Assembly: GCA_030770535.1 (NCBI GenBank)
Contig: JASVEC010000020.1
Coordinates: 434,001 to 498,000, forward strand
Length of the DNA: 64,000 bases
Source of the DNA: Batkoa obscura
Taxonomy: Eukaryota > Entomophthoromycota > Entomophthoromycetes > Entomophthorales > Batkoaceae
Reading direction: 5' to 3'
The position numbers and the translations under genes were made by a program. Positions within the stretch are counted from its first letter, which is position 1. Each line of letters opens with the position of its first letter. This document shows, piece by piece, positions 1 to 10,352 of this stretch. The notes under the pieces were generated by a model. The model was not told where the DNA came from and did no database searches. It saw only the letters and a list, made by a program, of their open reading frames with translations.

Positions 1-88
1 TATTTTTGTATTTAAGAATTTTACTAATAATTTTTCCCCTCATATAGCACTTAAAAGATAAAAAAAGTGATAAAATAAAAACACCCTC
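1..88 (-). mobile_element. MITE copy 1, cut by window edge
   Basis: Minus-oriented copy of the about 98-bp MITE described at 22632-22728. The inner part (AAGAATTTTACTAATAATTT and the loop region) is recognisable and the outer end reads ACACCCTC before CATATAT. Its other end lies outside the window. Confidence 0.75.
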
Positions 89-490
89 ATATATCGTTTT
101 TTACAGTTATCGAAATTCCAAAATAGTATAAAGTGTGGCCTTGTACCATATATATAGATCCAAATAATTAATTACATCCCTGCAATTATTAATTAGGTTC
201 GTTCCATTAAAAGTCAGTTTTAAGTATTAAAATAATTGATTCGAGCTATAACTTATTTTATAAGTATTATTTTAACTTACTTTACTATTAAGATTAGTTG
301 AAATAATTATACTTACAATAAGCTTTACAAAACATCTTTGCATACAAATAATATAAAATTTAATTTCATCAACAAGCAAAGATAAAAAATCATATAAACT
401 TCAACAATTATTTATTATAATTTTTAATCTAAACCGAAATAGTTAGCTACTATTAATTGTAATACCAATAACAAGTATCAGTTAAAGATT
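89..490. other. AT-rich 3' flank of trypsin array
   Basis: No gene seen. The last 100 bases before the first trypsin stop resemble the same position downstream of copies 2 and 3 (about 2640-2756 and 5370-5455), so the repeat unit of the array includes 3' flanking DNA. Confidence 0.5.
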
Positions 491-1276
491 TTAATAATTT
501 TGTTCAATAAAGGACTTGAACATAAATAACTTAGTATAGACCCCTGGGAAATTCTTTTGAGCACATCCATGACCCCATGAAGTAATGCCAACAAGAGTAG
601 TTTTTCCTGCTTCAACTTTGAAGATTGGACCTCCAGAATCACCTTGACAAGCATCTTTAGCTCCTTCTGGATAACCAGCACAGAACATTACTGTATCATT
701 GACTATTTTGTTAACTGATTTATAAGAGTCAACACATTTCTTAGTATCATAAGTAGGCACTTTTAATTCTAGTAAAACATTACTTCCTTTACCACCTGCT
801 GAAGTAGCACCCCAACCAACAGTAACCAATAATTGATTTGTTGATTTAGCAAATGTACCATCATCAATAACAAAAGTATCTTTTTGAGCTAAGCCCCAAG
901 TACCATCAATTTTCCAAATAGCTACATCATTTAAATCAAACTTATTGGCATCATAATCTGGATGAGCTTTACGATCAATCACTTGATATCTCTTACCTTG
1001 TTCTTTATCTTCAGTAAGAGATATATCATGACGATGGAAACTGGCACTCCAATTCTTGGTATCATAAACAGTACAGTGAGCAGCGGTGATGATCAAATTG
1101 TTTTTGTAAGCCATTCCACCACATAAATGACGTTTTAAGAAATCTAAACTTAACATCCATGGATATTTAAATTTAGGTGATACTTCATATCCTCCAATAA
1201 TTCTTGCAGGTGGTAGTACATCGGCTGCTTGAGATAAAGTGACTAATGCTGAGAGAGCTACTAATTTCAAATTCAT
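491..1276 (-). CDS. Secreted trypsin-like serine protease, copy 1
   Basis: S1-family endopeptidase of 261 aa in one uninterrupted exon. Residues 1-17 form a signal peptide, followed by a short propeptide ending PPAR, so cleavage after Arg25 would give the mature N-terminus IIGG. The catalytic triad is visible: His67 in TAAHC, Asp117 in LNDVAIW, Ser214 in GDSGGP. Asp208, six residues before the serine, is the S1-pocket aspartate that gives Lys/Arg specificity. Cys52/68, 181/199-type and 210/238-type pairs are in normal places, so the enzyme looks active. It is the first of three tandem copies on this strand. In entomophthoralean fungi such trypsins are secreted to digest host protein; that role here is inference. 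The start is the only ATG before the signal peptide and follows a TATA box. Confidence 0.95.
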   Translation of the reverse strand: MNLKLVALSALVTLSQAADVLPPARIIGGYEVSPKFKYPWMLSLDFLKRHLCGGMAYKNNLIITAAHCTVYDTKNWSASFHRHDISLTEDKEQGKRYQVIDRKAHPDYDANKFDLNDVAIWKIDGTWGLAQKDTFVIDDGTFAKSTNQLLVTVGWGATSAGGKGSNVLLELKVPTYDTKKCVDSYKSVNKIVNDTVMFCAGYPEGAKDACQGDSGGPIFKVEAGKTTLVGITSWGHGCAQKNFPGVYTKLFMFKSFIEQNY

Positions 1277-1314
1277 AATTGATTTTTTTCATTAATTTTG
1301 AAGCTCTTGCTTTG

Positions 1315-1322
1315 TATTTATA
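1315..1322 (-). promoter_or_regulatory. TATA box of trypsin 1
   Basis: TATAAATA on the minus strand, about 40 bases upstream of the ATG. The same octamer stands upstream of the other two copies. Confidence 0.6.
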
Positions 1323-1360
1323 CTTTTCAAATGTACTGATTGTATTATTTAATGTTGAAA

Positions 1361-1410
1361 TCACGTTTTTAATTATTCTTAATTCGAGCATTGAGTACAA
1401 TGGTTCGCTT
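1361..1410 (-). promoter_or_regulatory. Conserved upstream block, trypsin 1
   Basis: About 50 bases that stay recognisable upstream of all three trypsin genes (also 3658-3707 and 6333-6385), with the core AAGAATAA followed further on by a CGTGA-like end. The surrounding promoter DNA has diverged more, so this may be a regulatory site, or just residual identity after duplication. Confidence 0.4.
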
Positions 1411-2756
1411 TTATTTTGGATTGTCATGAATTGTGAGAATGTGGAAATTAATTTTATGCAAATTACTACAAAATTTAATAATTTTATTATTTACTATATA
1501 TAATATACACATTTATCAAAACTTAGAAATAAAAATAATAGTTCTGTTTAAGATACATATCTCTTCTGAATAAGGATGAATTTTAAGAGACCTATTTTAG
1601 CGTAAAGTTAGATTTATTTACTTTTAAAGTATCTTTACTATAGCCTTTACTATAATACTATTGAGTGTCACCCTACAAATAACAAATAGCTTTTTCTACT
1701 TAAAAGGGTAATCGCTTAATCTTTATATTAATAAATTAATTCTGATAACTAAACTAGTGGCTTATAAGGCAAAACATTGCGTTAGGTACTATTCCTATCA
1801 TTTATATAGAATTCAATCTTTATTTCTATACATCTGTATAAAATTTCAAAAACATAATCAGGTTTATAAAGATTGTTTTTAATTTCAACTACTTTGTAGT
1901 TGCTTTTTTAGTTTTACTTGCCAAATAGTTATAAAAGTTTTTAGAAAGACAGAGCATATATCAAAACCGCCTTGAATTGTTAATTCTTTATGTATCTTTT
2001 TTATAACCTAATTTCATAGAATTCATAAATTGAACCCATAATATTATACTATTTTTTACGTTTTAACAAAATGTAAAAAACTTAATGTGATCATAGTTTT
2101 TTTAAGAATGCTATAAATTTTTTGAATTTTAAACTACCTAAAAATGATCAAAACGAAAATAAGATAGGATTTTAATACAATTTGAATTTAGACAAATTAG
2201 CTGTAATTTACTTTCAAATAGTAAAAGGTTAGCTTTATCCTGTATGAAATTTTTATTTTTTTACAAAAAGTTATTCTTTTATCTCAGAAACTATATGTAT
2301 CCCATTAAGTTGTATTATTTGATTCTTTATGCTCTGTCAGAATATGGGCTCAAGCCTTGTGTTTAAATTTAGAAATTTACTTTATGTCTAGTCATATTAT
2401 TATGTTATGCTTGTATCATTAAAGACACATCTTAAAAAGTAAAATTCCAAGAACTGATTATAGATAATGAGTCTTAATACATATTCTTCGAGAACAACTT
2501 TATTGTTAGGATTAAATTAATTAGGGTTATACAGTCTTACTGGTAAATGCTATTGGCTTATACTAACCTTTTACCTGTATTTTAAAACATATCTATATTT
2601 AAATTAGTAAATTAATTTAGTTAACATAAAACACTTAAAGAAATAGACTGAACAGTTTGATACTTAAAATGATAATTCGTTATTAACTCCAATGTAAACT
2701 GGAATAGATATTATAATACTAATTTTAATATCAATTACAAATATTAACTAAAAAGC
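1411..2756. repeat. Intergenic spacer, duplicated in trypsin array
   Basis: No gene seen. About 1705-1850 resembles about 3725-3850 and about 2340-2430 resembles about 5085-5170, including a shared run GTGTTTAAATTTAGAAA. The spacers are therefore copies of one another and the array arose by tandem duplication of a gene-plus-flank unit; the ATG-to-ATG distances are 2266 and 2696 bases. Confidence 0.65.
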
Positions 2757-3542
2757 TTAAAACTTTTGGTCAATAAAAGATTTAAACATAAATAACTTAG
2801 TATAGACCCCTGGGAAATTCTTTTGAGCACATCCATGACCCCATGAAGTAATGCCAACAAGAGTAGTTTTTCCTGCTTCAACTTTGAAGATTGGACCTCC
2901 AGAATCACCTTGACAAGCATCTTTAGCTCCTTCTGGATAACCAGCACAGAACATTACTGTATCATTGACTATTTTGTTAACTGATTTATAAGAGTCAACA
3001 CATTTCTTAGTATCATAAGTAGGCACTTTTAATTCTAGTAAAACATTACTTCCTTTACCACCTGCTGAAGTAGCACCCCAACCAATAGTAACCAATAATT
3101 GATTTGTTGATTTAGCAAATTTGCCATCATCAATAACAAAAGTATCTTTTTGAGCTAAGCCCCAAGTACCATCAATTTTCCAAATAGCTACATCATTTAA
3201 ATCAAACTTATTGGCATCATATTTTGGGTGGGCTTTACGAGCAATTACTTTGTATCTTTTACCTTGTTCTTTATCTTCAGTAAGAGATATATCATGACGA
3301 TGGAAACTGGCACTCCAATTGTTGGTTTCATAGATAGTACAATGAGCAGCAGTGATGATCAAATTGTTTTTGTAAGCCATTCCACCACATAAATGACGTT
3401 TTAAGAAATCTAAACTTAACATCCATGGATATTTAAATTTAGGTGATACTTCATATCCTCCAACAATTCTTGCAGGTGGTAGTACATCGGCTGCTTGAGA
3501 TAAAGTGACTAATGCTGAGAGAGCTATTAATTTCAGATTCAT
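2757..3542 (-). CDS. Secreted trypsin-like serine protease, copy 2
   Basis: Single-exon S1 protease of 261 aa, collinear with copy 1. Signal peptide at 1-17, propeptide to Arg25, mature end IVGG. His67, Asp117 and Ser214 form the triad and Asp208 sets trypsin specificity. Differences from copy 1 are few and gather in the middle third (for example TIYETNN against TVYDTKN and ARKAHPKYDA against DRKAHPDYDA) and in the last residues (DQKF against EQNY). The first and last thirds are nearly identical at DNA level to copies 1 and 3. Likely a redundant or slightly re-tuned secreted protease. Confidence 0.95.
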   Translation of the reverse strand: MNLKLIALSALVTLSQAADVLPPARIVGGYEVSPKFKYPWMLSLDFLKRHLCGGMAYKNNLIITAAHCTIYETNNWSASFHRHDISLTEDKEQGKRYKVIARKAHPKYDANKFDLNDVAIWKIDGTWGLAQKDTFVIDDGKFAKSTNQLLVTIGWGATSAGGKGSNVLLELKVPTYDTKKCVDSYKSVNKIVNDTVMFCAGYPEGAKDACQGDSGGPIFKVEAGKTTLVGITSWGHGCAQKNFPGVYTKLFMFKSFIDQKF

Positions 3543-3610
3543 GTTGATATATATTAATTTATACTAATTTTTCTTAATTTTGTTTAATTAATTTTTGGGT
3601 TCTTCCTCTG

Positions 3611-3618
3611 TATTTATA
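3611..3618 (-). promoter_or_regulatory. TATA box of trypsin 2
   Basis: TATAAATA on the minus strand about 70 bases upstream of the ATG, further than in copies 1 and 3 because about 25 extra AT-rich bases lie in the leader. Confidence 0.55.
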
Positions 3619-3657
3619 GTTTCAGGTGGCTTTTTCTTGTACTACTCAATGTCGAAA

Positions 3658-3707
3658 TCATGCTTTAATTATTCTTAATTCAAGCATTGGGTATAATGGT
3701 TCTCTTT
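3658..3707 (-). promoter_or_regulatory. Conserved upstream block, trypsin 2
   Basis: Counterpart of 1361-1410, including an ATTCTTAATT run in plus-strand reading. Confidence 0.4.
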
Positions 3708-3724
3708 GGGTTCGATTTATCCCT

Positions 3725-5455
3725 ACTTAAAACGGTAACTGCTTAATCCTATATTCTAAGAAATAAATTGAAAGCCAAATTAGTCGGCTATAGTACAATA
3801 CACCCCCTTAATAGTTATACTTGTCATTTATATCAAATCAACCTTTGAATTATTATAGCGGATCAGTGTGCCAATTTTTTAATAATATTCCTTTCTTACC
3901 CAATAGAAATTAATATAAACAATTGCTAATTTTTTAAGTTAATACCTTTAACTATAAGAACTATAAGCAAAAAATTAAAGTATAAACTATAATACCAAAC
4001 ATTAAATATTGTCTTATTACATGATTAAAGTTGATGAAAAGATTGGAAATCTAAATTCATAATTAATATTATTCTTGGCCTAATCCCAATCTTAACTTCA
4101 TTGTTAGCCTTGGTGCGACTCTAGCAGTAATAATAACCCTAGCATTAATACTTGCGTTGGTTTTATATACATTATAGTCTTTTAACATAAGGTTATTTTT
4201 TGATGTACAAGGATAATTGAGTAAATCGTTGACCTTCTGATCTATTGTCAAAAGCAAATTTTATTGTAAAGTATTATTATAAAATTATCAAAGGTTAATT
4301 AGCTCTTGAAGGTTACTTTTGATTATAACTATAAGCTAGTCTAAGGCGTTATGTTTACTTGTAAGTGGCTATAAAATTGCAAAAAAAGAGAGTATAAAAA
4401 ACTAAACTTAGTAGTAAAATTTGATGTACCTTATTCATAGCTTATTTTTATTAAAATCCATGTTTAAATTCATACTATTAACTTTCTTTGTAGCACTTCG
4501 ACAAATGTAAGAAATTGAATGTGAGCAGTGTTTTTATGTTTAAGAGCTTTATTAATAATTTTTAAAGCTTATACTACTTAAAAAGTAGATAAAGTACTAA
4601 AACAAAAAGGGCATTTATATATTATTTAGATCACAGAAGATTGGGCTCTGGCTAACTTTTAATAGCAAAAGGTTTCACTTTAATTTAGTTTAAACCTTCA
4701 TTCAATAGTAATAATAAAATTTATATTTTATAAACCAACTAGGATCCAACAACCAGACTACTGATAGTTTGCGTGTGTCCAGTCTCTTCCACTGTTGGGT
4801 GGCGTTATATAAATTAGAGTTCGAGTCTATGGAATTTAACCTACCTAAGTCGAAGTCAGGTAGGTAAAACTAAATCGACCAATTTTCCGGTTCTCTTTTA
4901 ATTCCTTTCATATCTCGATAAACCCCACTTCACTACTCAATCAGGCTTTCTATACTTTTGCTCATCTTTAGCAATAAATCACTAGGGATTCTAACTCCAA
5001 GATTCAAAAATTAACTGGAATCCCATTTTTAGGACTTAAATTTTAGAATTTTTATTTGTTAAAATCCCAAAAGAGTTTAAAATGGTGACTCAAACCCTGT
5101 GTTTAAATTTAGAAAGTTACTTCATGTCTTACCATCAACTATTGTATTATATTTGCATCATTAAACTCTAATTTTAAAACGAAGAGTAAAATATTTGACT
5201 ATAAACAATCGATCATTTTATAGAACCTTTTCTAATACCAATATTATCAGTTTTAATCCAAACAATTAAGTCTGTATTAAAATATACAAAAACTCATTTT
5301 ATTCTGGTTATATGTGATCAATTTCGTAATGTTACATAAAGATAAAAATTAGATAAATACAATAAATTCTAACAATCATTTAATAATAGTTTTAATTTAA
5401 ACTGCAATAGTTGTTTACTAAATTTGATGCTAATTACAAGTATTAACTAAGAAGT
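3725..5455. other. Intergenic spacer between trypsins 2 and 3
   Basis: No gene seen. It is homologous in patches to the spacer at 1411-2756 but carries an extra stretch of about 160 bases (4740-4900) that is visibly less AT-rich, holding a perfect inverted repeat and a TTCGAGTCT run like a Pol III B box. That insertion accounts for part of the longer spacing. Confidence 0.5.
4839..4865. repeat. Perfect 8-bp hairpin in GC-richer insert
   Basis: ACCTACCT and AGGTAGGT face each other across an 11-base loop. It lies in the 4740-4900 insert. It could belong to a structured RNA or a decayed SINE; there is no tRNA fold around it. Confidence 0.4.
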
Positions 5456-6241
5456 TTAAAACTTATCAATAAAAGATTTAAACTTAAACAATTTAACATA
5501 AACCCCTGGGAAATTCTTTTGAGCACATCCATGACCCCATGAAGTAATGCCAACAAGAGTAGTTTTTCCTGCTTCAACTTTGAAGATTGGACCTCCAGAA
5601 TCACCTTGACAAGCATCTTTAGCTCCTTCTGGATAACCAGCACAGAACATTACTGTATCATTGACTATTTTGTTAACTGATTTATAAGAGTCAACACATT
5701 TCTTAGTATCATAAGTAGGCACTTTTAATTCCATTAATAAATTACTTCCTCTTGCGCCTGGTGATGTAGCACCCCAACCAACAGTAACCAATAATTGATT
5801 TGTTGATTGAGCGAATTTTCCATCATCAAAAACAAACGTGTCTTTTTGGCTTAAGCCCCAAGTGCCTTCGACTTTCCAAATAGATACATCATTTAAATCG
5901 AACTTGTTACCATCGTAATTCGGGTGCGATTTACGAGAAATCACTTTGTATCTTTTACCCTGTTCTTTGCCTTCAGTAAGAGATAAATCATGACGATGAA
6001 AGCTAGCACTCCAATTCTTGATTTCATAAATATCACAGTGAGCAGCAGTGATGATCAAATTGTTTTTGTAAGCCATTCCACCACATAAATGACGTTTTAA
6101 GAAATCTAAACTTAACATCCATGGATATTTAAATTTAGGTGATACTTCATATCCTCCAACAATTCTTGCAGGTGGTAGTACATCGGCTGCTTGAGATAAA
6201 GTGACTAATGCTGAGAGAGCTACCAATTTCAAATTCATCAT
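5456..6241 (-). CDS. Secreted trypsin-like serine protease, copy 3
   Basis: Single-exon S1 protease of 260-261 aa. Two ATG codons stand side by side at the start (6241 and 6238); the second matches the start of copies 1 and 2. The signal peptide, PPAR/IVGG activation site, HisAspSer triad and specificity Asp are all kept. It is the most divergent copy in the middle (HCDIYEIKNW, ISRKSHPNYDG, DVSIWKVEG, TSPGARGSNLLMEL) and is one residue shorter at the C-terminus (IDKF). The last 70-odd codons remain DNA-identical to the other copies, so divergence and homogenisation act on different parts of one gene. Confidence 0.95.
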   Translation of the reverse strand: MMNLKLVALSALVTLSQAADVLPPARIVGGYEVSPKFKYPWMLSLDFLKRHLCGGMAYKNNLIITAAHCDIYEIKNWSASFHRHDLSLTEGKEQGKRYKVISRKSHPNYDGNKFDLNDVSIWKVEGTWGLSQKDTFVFDDGKFAQSTNQLLVTVGWGATSPGARGSNLLMELKVPTYDTKKCVDSYKSVNKIVNDTVMFCAGYPEGAKDACQGDSGGPIFKVEAGKTTLVGITSWGHGCAQKNFPGVYVKLFKFKSFIDKF

Positions 6242-6286
6242 TAATTTTATTATTTAATTTTTGTTAATTCTTAAGTTCTTGCACCG

Positions 6287-6294
6287 TATTTATA
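6287..6294 (-). promoter_or_regulatory. TATA box of trypsin 3
   Basis: TATAAATA on the minus strand, 46-56 bases upstream of the paired ATGs. Confidence 0.55.
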
Positions 6295-6332
6295 GTTTTC
6301 AAATCCTATGATTATATTGTTTGATTTCAGGG

Positions 6333-6385
6333 TCACGTTGTTTTAGTTATTCTTGATTCGAGTACTTAATATAATTGTTCACTTC
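6333..6385 (-). promoter_or_regulatory. Conserved upstream block, trypsin 3
   Basis: Counterpart of 1361-1410; it keeps the TCACGTT end and the ATTCTTGATTCGAG run in plus-strand reading. Confidence 0.35.
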
Positions 6386-7679
6386 ATTTATCATATTTTT
6401 CTCTTTGCTTAATCTTTTTATTAACAGATTGTAAATTGTTAATTTACCAAAATCATGCGGTGGGAAGTGCTTTTTTACATATAAGTTACCTTATTCCCTA
6501 TATCTATTTTAACATTTAAAAATATATTTTTTAATTGTGTTAGCCAATCAATCAACCTCCCGGTACCCAATTTCCAGTTTTAACAAGGAATCGTTAAGTT
6601 TAAATATATATTTAATAATATTATATTAATAATAAACTAAGTTTATTTATAGTTTATTACTTAAAACAATATAATATAAGAATATTTTGATGAACAAAAA
6701 TAAATATCTGGCGAAGTTTATATCGTTATAGTTATTCGAACAATAAAATTGTTAATTTTAAATATTTAATCTGATTATCATGTTAATAGTTAGCATAAAA
6801 TAAAGTATTAAATGGTAAAACAAAACACTATAATTATTTTTTAAGCATGCTACAATACAGTTACAAATAGAACATTAAAACCTTTGTTCCTATCAAAAGC
6901 TATGATGAATAGCTAAAAAGTTTAGTTATTAAGCGTAGCTTAATAATTTTGCTTCTAAGTATACCTGGATTAACAAAAGCATTATTTGCTTTATGTTCTG
7001 ACATAGTTAAATATTAAAACCTAGAAACAACTTTGATTTGGCTTGATTTGGCTTTTTGGTTAATATTTTGATCTTAATTACACATTACTGTAGTTTCTAT
7101 ATATTTAAATTATGGCTAAAAGTTTGTTATGATTATAAATTATAAAGTACCAGTGTTTTCCAAAAGATTTATAACATAAATTCAAAATTTTGACTTTGAA
7201 TTTACTCTTGATTAACACTCAAATATGATGTTTATAAGAGTAAAAATACAAACTAATATTGACTTTCGTAAGCTAATGTACAAAAAATAGTTATTATATA
7301 TCAATTTATAATGCTTCAATAATCCTAAATGCCATTAAAAGTAGACTTTTTTGCACTAACGTGCCTGTCCCAGACTGTGACTTCATTAAAATTAACAAAG
7401 TCTTAATAAAAAGACATCTTTTGTAGCCACAAATCTAACAATAGCATGCTTTCTAAAAAATCCTTTTTGTATTGTCTCTAAAGCATCAAAACCTTGTACT
7501 TTCTTTATCCGATATATAAAACACCTAGGGCCTTATGATCTCTCAAGGTTTAAAAAGCCCACTAACTATGACTTTAAAACAGTTATTACTACATAATGTT
7601 AACGGAACAATGCTTCCTGCTTAAGCCTTAAAATTAAAATCTTTCTTAGTTAACTATTTTGATTTTTATCAGGTTTAAT
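6386..7679. other. AT-rich intergenic DNA
   Basis: Nothing recognisable in about 1.3 kb: no sustained coding frame and no MITE. Confidence 0.5.
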
Positions 7680-7859
7680 ATGGCTAATAGCTTTGAACTC
7701 AGGGATTTAGGGAAGGATATGATAAAGAAGTACTGAATTATCTTGAAGACAAGAATAAAATCGATCTATTCACAAGCTGTAAAGAATAGAGTTAAGTGCT
7801 AATAACGATAATACGCGAGGATGTATCTCCGGGCCAATGTTACAAAGAAAGGAATGTAT

Positions 7860-7957
7860 GAAGATGCTTTTTTTAGTTTCATTACTTTTTCCATTTTTGG
7901 GTGTTATTTGAGCGGAAAATTTATTAGCAAAATTCTTAAACAAAAAAGTATATCTCT
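7860..7957 (+). mobile_element. MITE copy 2, in F-box pseudogene A
   Basis: Degenerate ends (GAAGATGC and ATATCTCT); the core hairpin region is clear. Flanks are GTAT left and ATAT right. Confidence 0.75.
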
Positions 7958-7970
7958 ATATTATTATTAT

Positions 7971-8074
7971 AAATTTATTTTTTTAGCTTCATCTTGATCA
8001 CTTTTTCCGTCTTTTAGGCGCTATTTGAATGGAAAATTTGTTAGTAAAATTCTTAAATACAAAGATACATTCCC
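7971..8074 (+). mobile_element. MITE copy 3, in F-box pseudogene A
   Basis: Lies 13 bases from copy 2 in the same orientation. The left end is worn and the right end ACATTCCC is followed by ATAT. Its reading frame runs on into the pseudogene and creates a chimeric short ORF from 8025. Confidence 0.75.
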
Positions 8075-8550
8075 ATATAATAGATATAAAAAGTATGAGA
8101 AACATATCAAATGTTTGGACCATAGAAGATATATAGATTTACTTATTCACCCTTCAGTCTACCCCAATATTACAAAACTGTATATTACTACATTAAGTAG
8201 ATGCTTGAAAAAAGACGATATTTGAAAGACATTTCACTGGTATATCTCGCTTAAAAAACTTTTATTAATGATATGAGAGCTGAAATATATATGCCTATTA
8301 ATAACATTTTTATCGAAGTGTTACAAAAATTAAAATACCTAGAACTCAATCATGTAGATAATTATTTCAGAAAGTCAATAGTATCTACTTTACCATTGGC
8401 TATAAGGGCATTATTAATTGAATATGGGTTTAACAATGAGATATCGTATTTTGGGAAACTATTAAATAAATTTGAAATACTTTACTTCTAAGGCATTTTA
8501 CCCTAGTACTTAATATAGTATCAAATCTAAGAGAGCTGATAGTAAGATAC

Positions 8551-8648
8551 AGGGATGTTTTTTTGGGTTCATTACTTTTTCCATTTTTTAAGCGCTATTT
8601 GAGTGGAAAAATTGTTAGTAAAATTCTTAAACACAAAAATACATCTCC
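8551..8648 (+). mobile_element. MITE copy 4, abutting the transposon
   Basis: Ends AGGGATGT and ACATCTCC. The ATAT on its right (8649-8652) is at the same time the left flank of the transposon at 8653, so the two elements share one target site. Confidence 0.85.
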
Positions 8649-8652
8649 ATAT

Positions 8653-8674
8653 GGGGTTGTCTGAATTAGTTTCA
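8653..8674 (+). repeat. Left terminal inverted repeat
   Basis: Starts GGGGTTGTCTGAATTAG. It differs from the right repeat at positions 5, 10, 11 and 16. Confidence 0.85.
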
Positions 8675-9964
8675 TTATTTTATCCAATTTTTGAAAAATT
8701 TTGTATTTTAAAAACTTCGCTTAAAATTCTATAAAATCACATCTTTTATTAAAACAAAAGTACCCAGACATAGTTCTAAATCATTCTATTATAGCTCATA
8801 CTGTAAGTTAGTTGAATTTCTACTAGATCTTAAATACATGTTCTTATAAAACTTTATTGAGAAATATTTATTATCAACTGCTTTATAACCAACATTGTAG
8901 ATTTGTTATCAAATAAATAAACTATTTTAATGTTATGATTACATTATCAATATATTTCCAAGTTAATAAATAGCTGCATGGGAGGGAGTGATTAGCCCCA
9001 AAACTATAATTAACCATCCCTATATAGTACAAGTAATAATAGTTTTTACATATTATTACAGTTACTTGTTCTTTGACTATTTATTAACTTAGCTATCAAT
9101 AACTTAAGTAATCTTAACATTTAACAATCTATTTCTATCATTCAACAAACTACTTACTTGCTTAGTAAATATCGAAATTTTTAAATTCTCTGTTACCTTC
9201 GTAAGGTAAGCTGGGATCGATCTTTTAATTTTTCTGTTTTCTATAGACTCTATAACTTTAATTGGAACTATATCGCTTTTTTTTTGATGTATCAGATACT
9301 GGATAACAATGTAGTTTATTGTTATGTTTAATAAAGTGTAAATACTTTTTAATGCCCTGCATCTCTATTATTCTTTTTGTATTTTTGTTTCTTTTATACT
9401 TTTTAAATAGAAGCTCTGTAGAGATCAAATTGATTAAACAATCTCCTGCATATGCTGAATCATGATTCAATATTTCAGATAAATAATCAAAGTAAACTTT
9501 GCCTATTGTTTTATCATCTTTTAAATATAATACACCAAAGCCTAATACTGATATAGCTTGTTTATTATAATGATCTAGATTTATTGAATCTGGTCTTGTC
9601 CCTATTTCCATATTTTGTTTAAAATCTAAAATCATTATACAACTTTTTTTATTTAATTTTTTAATAGTTTCATTAAATGTGTTTTTTTGAGTATCAACAC
9701 AGAATTTATGTAATTTGTATAATTTTTCTTCTTCGTTGAAAATTTCTTCTATCTCTGTTTTGTTTTTTGCTGTATTTATTTTATTTTCAAATAACTTTTT
9801 TCTAACTGTATACTGAGCACATATATTACATAGATCCGTTTTTCTTGCTGGATTTTTGAAATTAGTTGGTATATATTTAAAGAATGTTGACCTGGCTACT
9901 GCTTTATCTCTTAGATCATTCAAATATTTACTATATATCATTCTTCTACTTTTATTTAATATAT

Positions 9965-10062
9965 GAGAGTGTTTTTTTTGACTTCATTATTTTTTCCATT
10001 TTCAAACGCTATTTAAACAGAAAAATTGTCAGTAAAATTCTTAAACACAAAAATACATCCCC
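9965..10062 (+). mobile_element. MITE copy 5, inside the transposase gene
   Basis: Ends GAGAGTGT and ACATCCCC, flanked by ATAT on both sides. It separates the DSTISS region from the YLNDLRDKAV region of the transposase. Confidence 0.9.
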
Positions 10063-10253
10063 ATATATATATTATCTGATGAATATTTACTATCATTATT
10101 TTTTTTATTAAATCTTGATGAAATAGTTGAATCATTTAGTAAATATTGTATAATAGTTTCAATTTGGTCATCTTTAATTTTTTTGTATTTTTAATAATAG
10201 GTTGTAATCTTGATATTTTACTACTATTATTACTTATTTTTGAATAATCATAT

Positions 10254-10352
10254 GGGGATGTATTTTCGTGTTTAAGAATTTTACTAACAAATTTTCCGCT
10301 CAAATAGCGCTTAAAAAATGGAAGAAATAATGAAGTTAAAAAAAACACTCCC
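10254..10352 (-). mobile_element. MITE copy 6, inside the transposase gene
   Basis: Minus orientation, with intact GGGGATGT and ACACTCCC ends, flanked by ATAT on both sides. Confidence 0.9.

Larger units (their letters stand above)
7680..8550 (+). pseudogene. F-box/LRR pseudogene A, split by two MITEs
   Basis: Remnant of the same family as the locus at 58786. The start MANSFELRDLGKDMIKK matches MRNSFKFENLERKMIKEV, then one base change in register leads to LNYLEDKNKIDLFTSCKE and a stop where the F-box Trp should follow. Two MITEs (7860-7957 and 7971-8074) lie between this part and the continuation, KHIKCLDHRRYIDLLIHPSVYPN, which matches HYIKTLDLRSYSNLPVHFSVYPN in the paralogue. LRR-like pieces run on to about 8490. 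F-box proteins normally link targets to SCF ubiquitin ligases through Skp1. This copy has several breaks and cannot encode a full protein. Confidence 0.75.

Noticed and set aside
4069-4257. 62-codon ORF on the minus strand between trypsins 2 and 3
   Set aside because: No domain, no homologous frame in the sister spacer, composition like random AT-rich DNA.
4810-4840. tRNA gene suggested by GAGTTCGAGTCT
   Set aside because: No acceptor stem or A box at a fitting distance, and the T stem has a mismatch.
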